The position numbers and the translations under genes are program-made. From assembly GCA_027604665.1 (NCBI GenBank), contig JADGIZ010000054.1, positions 1 to 33,766 on the forward strand: 33,766 bases of DNA, in the 5' to 3' direction. This DNA is from Polyrhizophydium stewartii. Lineage: Eukaryota > Chytridiomycota > Chytridiomycetes > Rhizophydiales. The notes beneath the pieces are model-generated. The model was not told the DNA's origin. It did no database searches and was given only the letters and a program-made list of their open reading frames with translations. This document shows positions 28,701 to 33,766 of this stretch, piece by piece. Each line of letters opens with the position of its first letter. Position 1 is the first letter of the stretch.

Positions 28701-31700
28701 TTGATGCTTCCAAGTCAGCACTCCGAAGCTCGCGCAGCCCTGGCCGCACATGCACCCACCGGCAATGTTGCTCAAGCCGAGCACGCACGCCTCAATGAGG
28801 CGCGTATTATCCGGCGTGAGCTCCTGGCTGAGGTAGTTGACAAACATGTCGCACATGTCACTCAGCATCGCCTCGTGCTGGCAGCAAAACTCTGAAAGCA
28901 CCAGGATGGCGTTGGCCTGCAGCTGGCGCTGTTTCTGGATGTCCTGCAGGAAATACACGACCTCGCTTTGGTGTGCCGGCGGCAGCGCCGTCGTGGTCGC
29001 CTGCACAAGCACCTTGTACCGCGCCATGAGCTTCTCCGAGACCGTCGGCAGGTGGTAGCCATCGTCTTCGGGCGGAAGGTCCATCGAGAGGGGATGCGGC
29101 ATCAGCGCGTCGATGTCGAGCAGCATGTCCTGCAGGTTCTTGTTGGAGATGCCGATGGTAGCCGTGTCCGTCAGAATCTCTTCCCAGGACCTGCGCGTCG
29201 CAGAGGATCATGCGTCAGCCTCGCGTCGAAACTTTCGACGTGATGCGCGAGCAGAGGCACGCACGTCAGAGGGAGCACGGGCATGTCCTCCGGGTGTGCA
29301 GGAAGGCCCTGGCAGCGTGACTCGGTGACGCTCGGCAGATTGCGCAGGAACCGCGTGAACAGAAGCCGCACAAACTTGTTCGGGTCGGCATACAGCGGCA
29401 GAATCATCCAAATGATCGACGAGTTCTCCTGCTGGTCCATTTGGTGCAGCTGTGACCCAGAAAAGGTGAGCGTCGATGTGGATACCGCCGCGAGACGAAA
29501 TGCAGGTCTTGACTTACCAGGCTCAAGATTGCCGTGAGCGCCGAGGCACGGAAATCGGGATTTGGATGCATGGCGAATTTGAGCAGGTTCTGCGCTGTCG
29601 CATAGCCACTGTTGACACCCTCGTTCACAAGACCAATGGAAAGGATGCTGAGGGACACAACACGCGTCGCTTCGTCCTGCGTGAGCCCGGACACCAGCGG
29701 GTCACCCGCGGCAGCCGCGCCTCCTTCGAGGATGGTCGATATCTCTGACTGGAGATACTGCACGAATGTGCGGCCGGCGCCACGCGACACGGCGCGGAAC
29801 ACGAGCGGATAGATTCGGGCTGCCTTGGCCGCCACCTCCAGGTCCTTATCAACAAGCATCTGCCTGAGTGGAAAACACAGCCGGCGCATTGGATCGAGGG
29901 TCAGCACAGCGCCGGCACTCAAGCACGCGACTCGTGCATACCTTGAGATGTCACGGATCTCCTGCAGCTTGATCCCCATGGCCTTGGGGAACACCATCAG
30001 CAGCACCTCGATGAAGCCCATGACCGCAATCTTGATGATCGAGAGCGGCGTGTTGTGCAGAAAGTCAAGACAAAGATCGAGGTATTGCTGGAGGATCGAC
30101 TCGGCAATGCCAGGGACTTTGAGGCGCACAATCAGACCAAGGATCTCGAGCGCCGATACTTGGAACGTCCAGTGTTTGTGCGAGAGCATCTGCTGTGACA
30201 CGTACTCGAGCAAACCGCGCAGCATGCCTGGGTTGACGTTCATGCCCTTGATGCAGCAGCGCACGAGCGCCACGCACGCGGATCGTCGGAAGAGCAGATC
30301 GGGCATGCCTGTCGTCGGCAAGAGGCACGCCATGAAGCCGCAGATGAAGCGCCGCTTTCCTGCCGGCGTCGTGGGCATGGTATCACGGCGCGAATTCGGA
30401 TCGAGCTGTGCCACAGTCAGCAAGAGCAGGCTGCGCGTTGAGAAGGGCACCAGAGCTCATGGGCAGTCACGGACGCACCGTCAAGGGTGGCGGCGTGCAC
30501 GAGAATTTTGTCAGCAGGATTGAGATCCAAAAGGGGCTTTGCACAAAGTTGCGCGAGTAGTTGTAGTCGTCTGGCCGCGCAAGCTGATTCTCGGGCACGT
30601 CGGATAGGTAAAAGTTCCAGAACTCGTCGATGCGCTCGTAGAGCAGCATGGCGTCGATCAGGGGGCGATACTCGGTCTTGTGCAGGGCCAGCGCCGTGGC
30701 GAGCTGGTCGTATGCTTTGATTCGCGGGTTGATTGGCCCGCGCAACGAGTCGGCGACTTGGGTCAGCGGGCTGATAATCTGAGTGAGTGTGGTGCTGCCG
30801 AGGTGCTGGATCTGGTCAAGCACGATCTGCGCGCTGCACTCGGCATGTCAGGCACATCCGCGTTATGAGAGGTGACGGGCGCGCCCTGCGCGATGCCCAC
30901 CATTTGGGGTTGTTATCGCCGATCGAGAGGAACAGCACTGAGAGCGCCACGTTCATCTGGCCGCTGATCTTCCAAAAATCCGCTGCACCACCAATGACGG
31001 TGTACACGAGCTGGCGCACGTCGCTGTGTTTGTTGAAAATGAGCTTGAACAGGCACGTCATGAGCTCCTCGCGAGCAACGGTGTTGAGCTGCACAAGTGG
31101 GAACGACTGGATGATGCGCAGAACCGCCTTGATCATTTCCTAACCGTGCCTTTGTCAGCACCCACGACGAAAATAAAGGATCGATGCACGCGGAGACGCA
31201 CTGGCTGGATGTGCACGCTCATTAGAGCAACAAGGTACGACCACACAAACGAGATATCTGCCTGCGATGCGGAGGTGAATCCGGGCAGCATGGCATGGAT
31301 CACGCGCAGCGTCTCGAGCTGCACGCGCTCGTCCTCGTTGCCGCAGAGGGGCACGAGCATCTGCACCAAGAAGGTGTCGAGCTTCTCGGCTTTCTTTCCC
31401 CAGACGCGGATGAGCTCGAGCTGGCGCAGCTTGGCGCGGGTGGGCAGGTAGTCGAGCGCGTTTGCGAGCTTGTGCAGCAGAAGTGGCGAAAGCGCCGGGC
31501 TGTGCTTGACGGCAATGTCAAGGATGTCGCTGCGGGTGACTTCCCTGGCGTCCGTGTGCGGGCGGTTGGTGTAAAGCAGGTCGTAATTGATGCTTTCCGT
31601 GTCGATGCGACGCACACGCGCAATGAGTTTGCGCAGCTCTGGCGTGTCCGGCGTCTCGATGATCTCGAGCATGGCCAGATATAGAAACGAGGAGAGGTAA

Positions 31701-33369
31701 TCGGTGTCAAAGACGCCTGCGATGATAAACTGCCACATCTGCTTGTTCTCCTTGACAAAAGTTGGGCACAGCTTGAGCGTCGAGTGCAGCGCTAGACATG
31801 CGCCGTAGCGCACCAGCGGTGGAGCCGCGCGGAAGTGGTTTGAGAGCGAGACAATGAACTCGTTGAGGGTTGTGAACCAAGACACGGGTGGCGTCTTTGG
31901 ATTGCCCGTTTGGACCGAATACATGTTGAGCGTAAACAGATCGAGAGCCCATGGGAGCAGATCGTAGGCAAACTCGTCGTGCGGGCTGATCATCTCCTGG
32001 AAAAGATTATATCCAATCTCTGCGCCGTGTCAGCCACGGACGCAATCTGAAGCACTGAGGACTTTGCCAGTGGAACACACACCATGCTCGTCACGCGACT
32101 TTCGCGGCCCGTCGGCAAGAGACGAGGGCTGCCCGGTGGTTGTGCGCTTGGCGCAGAGCTTGTCAAAGATGATATCGACGGTGACCTTGATCGACTCGAT
32201 CTCTGAAGGCGTCTGAGCGAGCCGAGTGTCAGTGGGGTCCCAGCGCTCAGGGACCAAGCAGGGTACATACCTTTGCTTTGAGACGCAGGAGCGTTTCGAC
32301 CACGCTACACGAGAGCGCCGTGTCCTCGCCAGCATAGATCGGTGCAAGCAGCTGCAAGGACTATGGTTGGTTGTGTCAGCGCCGTCGCGCACAGGATGCA
32401 CACAGCGCCAACACAAGCAACCTTGAGAATGACGATGCGATCTGGGAAGACGTTTGAAATGAGCGGAATCGAGGTCAGCGAGAACAAGAGATTCCATATG
32501 GCGGCTAGTACAGGGGCATGTCAAGGGTCGCAGAAAGTCAAGGCAAGGAGCGATCACTGGCAGCACGGTCGCGCAAGAACGGCACGCGAGGTCAAAAAGG
32601 ATATGATGATCCTCCTCGAGGAATGTTTGCTGGTTTTCAAAGACGAGGCGGGCGAGGGCGGCATTGCAAATGCCGCGGACGCGCCAGTCGGGGCTGCTGT
32701 AGAAGCACTCGAGGCCAGCAACAAGCGCAATGACCATGACCGAAAAGGACGAGCCGGCGAGCTGGAAGAGGCTATGGACGCACGAGTAATATCCTGTTTG
32801 ATGGACGCGGCGGTGCGGTCAGCAATCCAGCGGCCGGTCAAGCTGGCAGACTTTGACAGACAGATTGGCGTACCCTTGTCGTCGGTCTCGAGCCCCATGA
32901 GGATGGCCTCGAGATCCTTTTCGACGAGGGTGCGGTCGCAGAGCGAGGCCAGCTGGTAGACGAGCACGGCGGCCTCGGTGCGCACGACCTTTGAGAAATG
33001 GCCGAGCATGGAGATGAGCTGGACGGCGTAATGCACCGAGAGGGTCTCGACGGGCTCTTTGATCTGGGGCAGCGCGGCGGCGGCGTCGTTCTGGTCGGCG
33101 GCGGTCGGCGACACGATGTTGTCGGAGCTGCCGAGGAGGGCGTTTGCGGCGGTCATGCCGGCGCTGCTGTCGAGGGCAGCAGCCTCGCGGTCAGCGGCAT
33201 CGGCGGGGCTCTTTCTTGGGATGGCGGCGTCGCGGGCAAAGGCGCGGTAGACCTGGGGGTCGATGTGCTGGAGCGCCGACGAGTAGAAGGTGGCGACGGA
33301 CACGGTCCACAGATGGGCCTGGGCCTTTTGGGTTGAGTTGAAGACGAAGGCGAGCTGGTGCGGCTGGCG
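25760..33369 (-). CDS. Giant HEAT/ARM-repeat protein of about 2,000 residues, family unknown
   Basis: About 22 short exons on the minus strand; junctions from 32360 down to 27463 and from 27078 down to 25760 were phase-checked. Examples: 32019-31202, 31139-30901, 30833-30479, 30405-29942, 29863-29518, 29449-29265, 29190-28760, 28666-28481, 28406-27697, 27631-27529, 26368-26225, 26155-25760. The product is almost wholly helix pairs of HEAT type (VQISM-like blocks such as YAVQLISMLGHFSKVVRTEA, DVRQLVYTVIGGAADFWKI, LRLRILRVLVQMWRDPDSEV). The C-terminal 80 residues are Gly/Ala/Ser-rich. No enzymatic domain, LisH, TOG or membrane segment is evident. The 5' end is unresolved: coding texture begins near 33369 but the first good ATG is 33156, and an upstream exon may lie beyond the edge. 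Two joins (E2-E3 near 32430-32610 and 27078-27137) are uncertain. A scaffold or transport-receptor role is a generic guess. Confidence 0.85.
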
Positions 33370-33421
33370 CTGCGAGCGGCGCAGCGCGGAGGCGGGCGGG
33401 CGGGCGAGCGGGCGAGCTGGC

Positions 33422-33431
33422 TCTTTTATCG
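33422..33431 (-). promoter_or_regulatory. TATA-like element upstream of the HEAT-repeat gene
   Basis: Minus strand reads GATAAAAGAG, about 55 bp upstream of where coding texture begins. It is the only AT-rich island in a GC-rich region. A functional role is inferred. Confidence 0.3.
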
Positions 33432-33595
33432 ACGCTCCCAGCGAGCCAAGCACCAAAAATTGTGTGCCGCTGTTCCGGAGGGCGACACCGCAAGGCGGGC
33501 AGGGGCGCGTGGTCTGCGCAGCGCTGTGCAGTGAGCGTGGGGGGCGAGTGGCGCGGCGCACTGGAGGCCTGGTACGGTATGCGCGAGCGGTCTCG

Positions 33596-33605
33596 CCCCC
33601 CCCCC
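33596..33605. repeat. Ten-base C homopolymer
   Basis: Uninterrupted run of ten C on the plus strand near the right edge; likely length-variable and error-prone. Confidence 0.9.
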
Positions 33606-33766
33606 ACACGAGTCCGCGCCAGCCGTCGTCCCGAGGCGTGTGGGTCTTCCAACGCCTTCCAAGTTCCGCCGGGTTTGACACGGGCGGGTGGCACTTGGCC
33701 GCGCCGCTTGGTCGACCAAGCATCACCCCAGCGCCGCTGAGCGCCCGCCCCGTCACGGCCCTGCCC

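Larger units (their letters stand above)
33370..33766. other. Right-edge region upstream of the HEAT-repeat gene
   Basis: 397 bp of GC-rich DNA. The minus-strand frame of the HEAT gene stays open to 33756 with an in-frame Met near 33723, but the residues are Pro/Arg-rich and do not look like protein. A GATAAAAG element and a ten-C run are the only distinctive sites. It may hold promoter, leader or part of a first exon. Confidence 0.45.

Noticed and set aside
32554..33756. A 400-residue continuous frame as the full N-terminus of the HEAT-repeat protein.
   Set aside because: Its 5' third is Pro/Arg-rich and looks noncoding, and its 3' end reads through an intron (32794-32873) in the wrong frame.

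Overview
The window is a stretch of GC-rich nuclear DNA from a eukaryote with small, intron-dense genes. I read 12 protein-coding genes: two may run past the window edges and ten are complete or nearly so. Introns are mostly 54-110 nt, begin GTGCGT, GTGAGN, GTAAGN or GTCAGN, and usually carry a CTGAC-like branch site shortly before a CAG or TAG acceptor. Almost every exon join below was checked for reading phase. TTC29, a ciliary/flagellar dynein-associated protein, means the organism has motile flagella. Short introns, tight packing and the style of the ILV1, BUD32, VMA9 and eIF4E-binding genes suggest a zoosporic early-diverging (chytrid-like) fungus. That is inference, and another flagellated opisthokont cannot be excluded.

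Left third (1-13017): the 3' end of a plus-strand gene of unknown function (52-886) converges on ILV1, mitochondrial threonine deaminase (minus, 1061-3120). Upstream of ILV1 on the same strand lie a helical-repeat protein of unknown role (3340-6020), a 4E-T-like eIF4E-binding protein (6346-9393) and an RBM39/CAPER-type splicing factor (9701-13017). The splicing factor has a very long Asp-Pro-Arg-Leu repeat near its N-terminus.

Middle (13018-22675): a 763-bp intergenic region separates RBM39 from TTC29 (plus, 13781-15615). TTC29 converges on an undescribed 766-residue coiled-coil protein with a basic N-terminal region and an acidic tail (minus, 15786-18577). That gene is head-to-head with DONSON (plus, 18576-21266), the replication factor, and the two proposed start codons overlap on opposite strands. 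A WW-domain protein follows (plus, 21295-22675).

Right third (22785-33766): the Pol III subunit gene RPC9 (minus) and the KEOPS kinase gene BUD32 (plus) diverge from a 106-bp gap, and both act on tRNA. V-ATPase subunit e (VMA9, minus) and mitochondrial ribosomal protein uL11m (plus) form a second divergent pair. uL11m ends 45 bp from the stop of a HEAT/ARM-repeat protein of about 2,000 residues and about 22 exons (minus, 25760 to about 33369), whose 5' end is unresolved.

No rRNA, tRNA, transposon or CRISPR array was seen. The genes are housekeeping functions (amino-acid synthesis, translation control, splicing, replication, tRNA biogenesis, vacuolar and mitochondrial machinery) plus one clear flagellar gene and three large proteins I cannot place in a known family.
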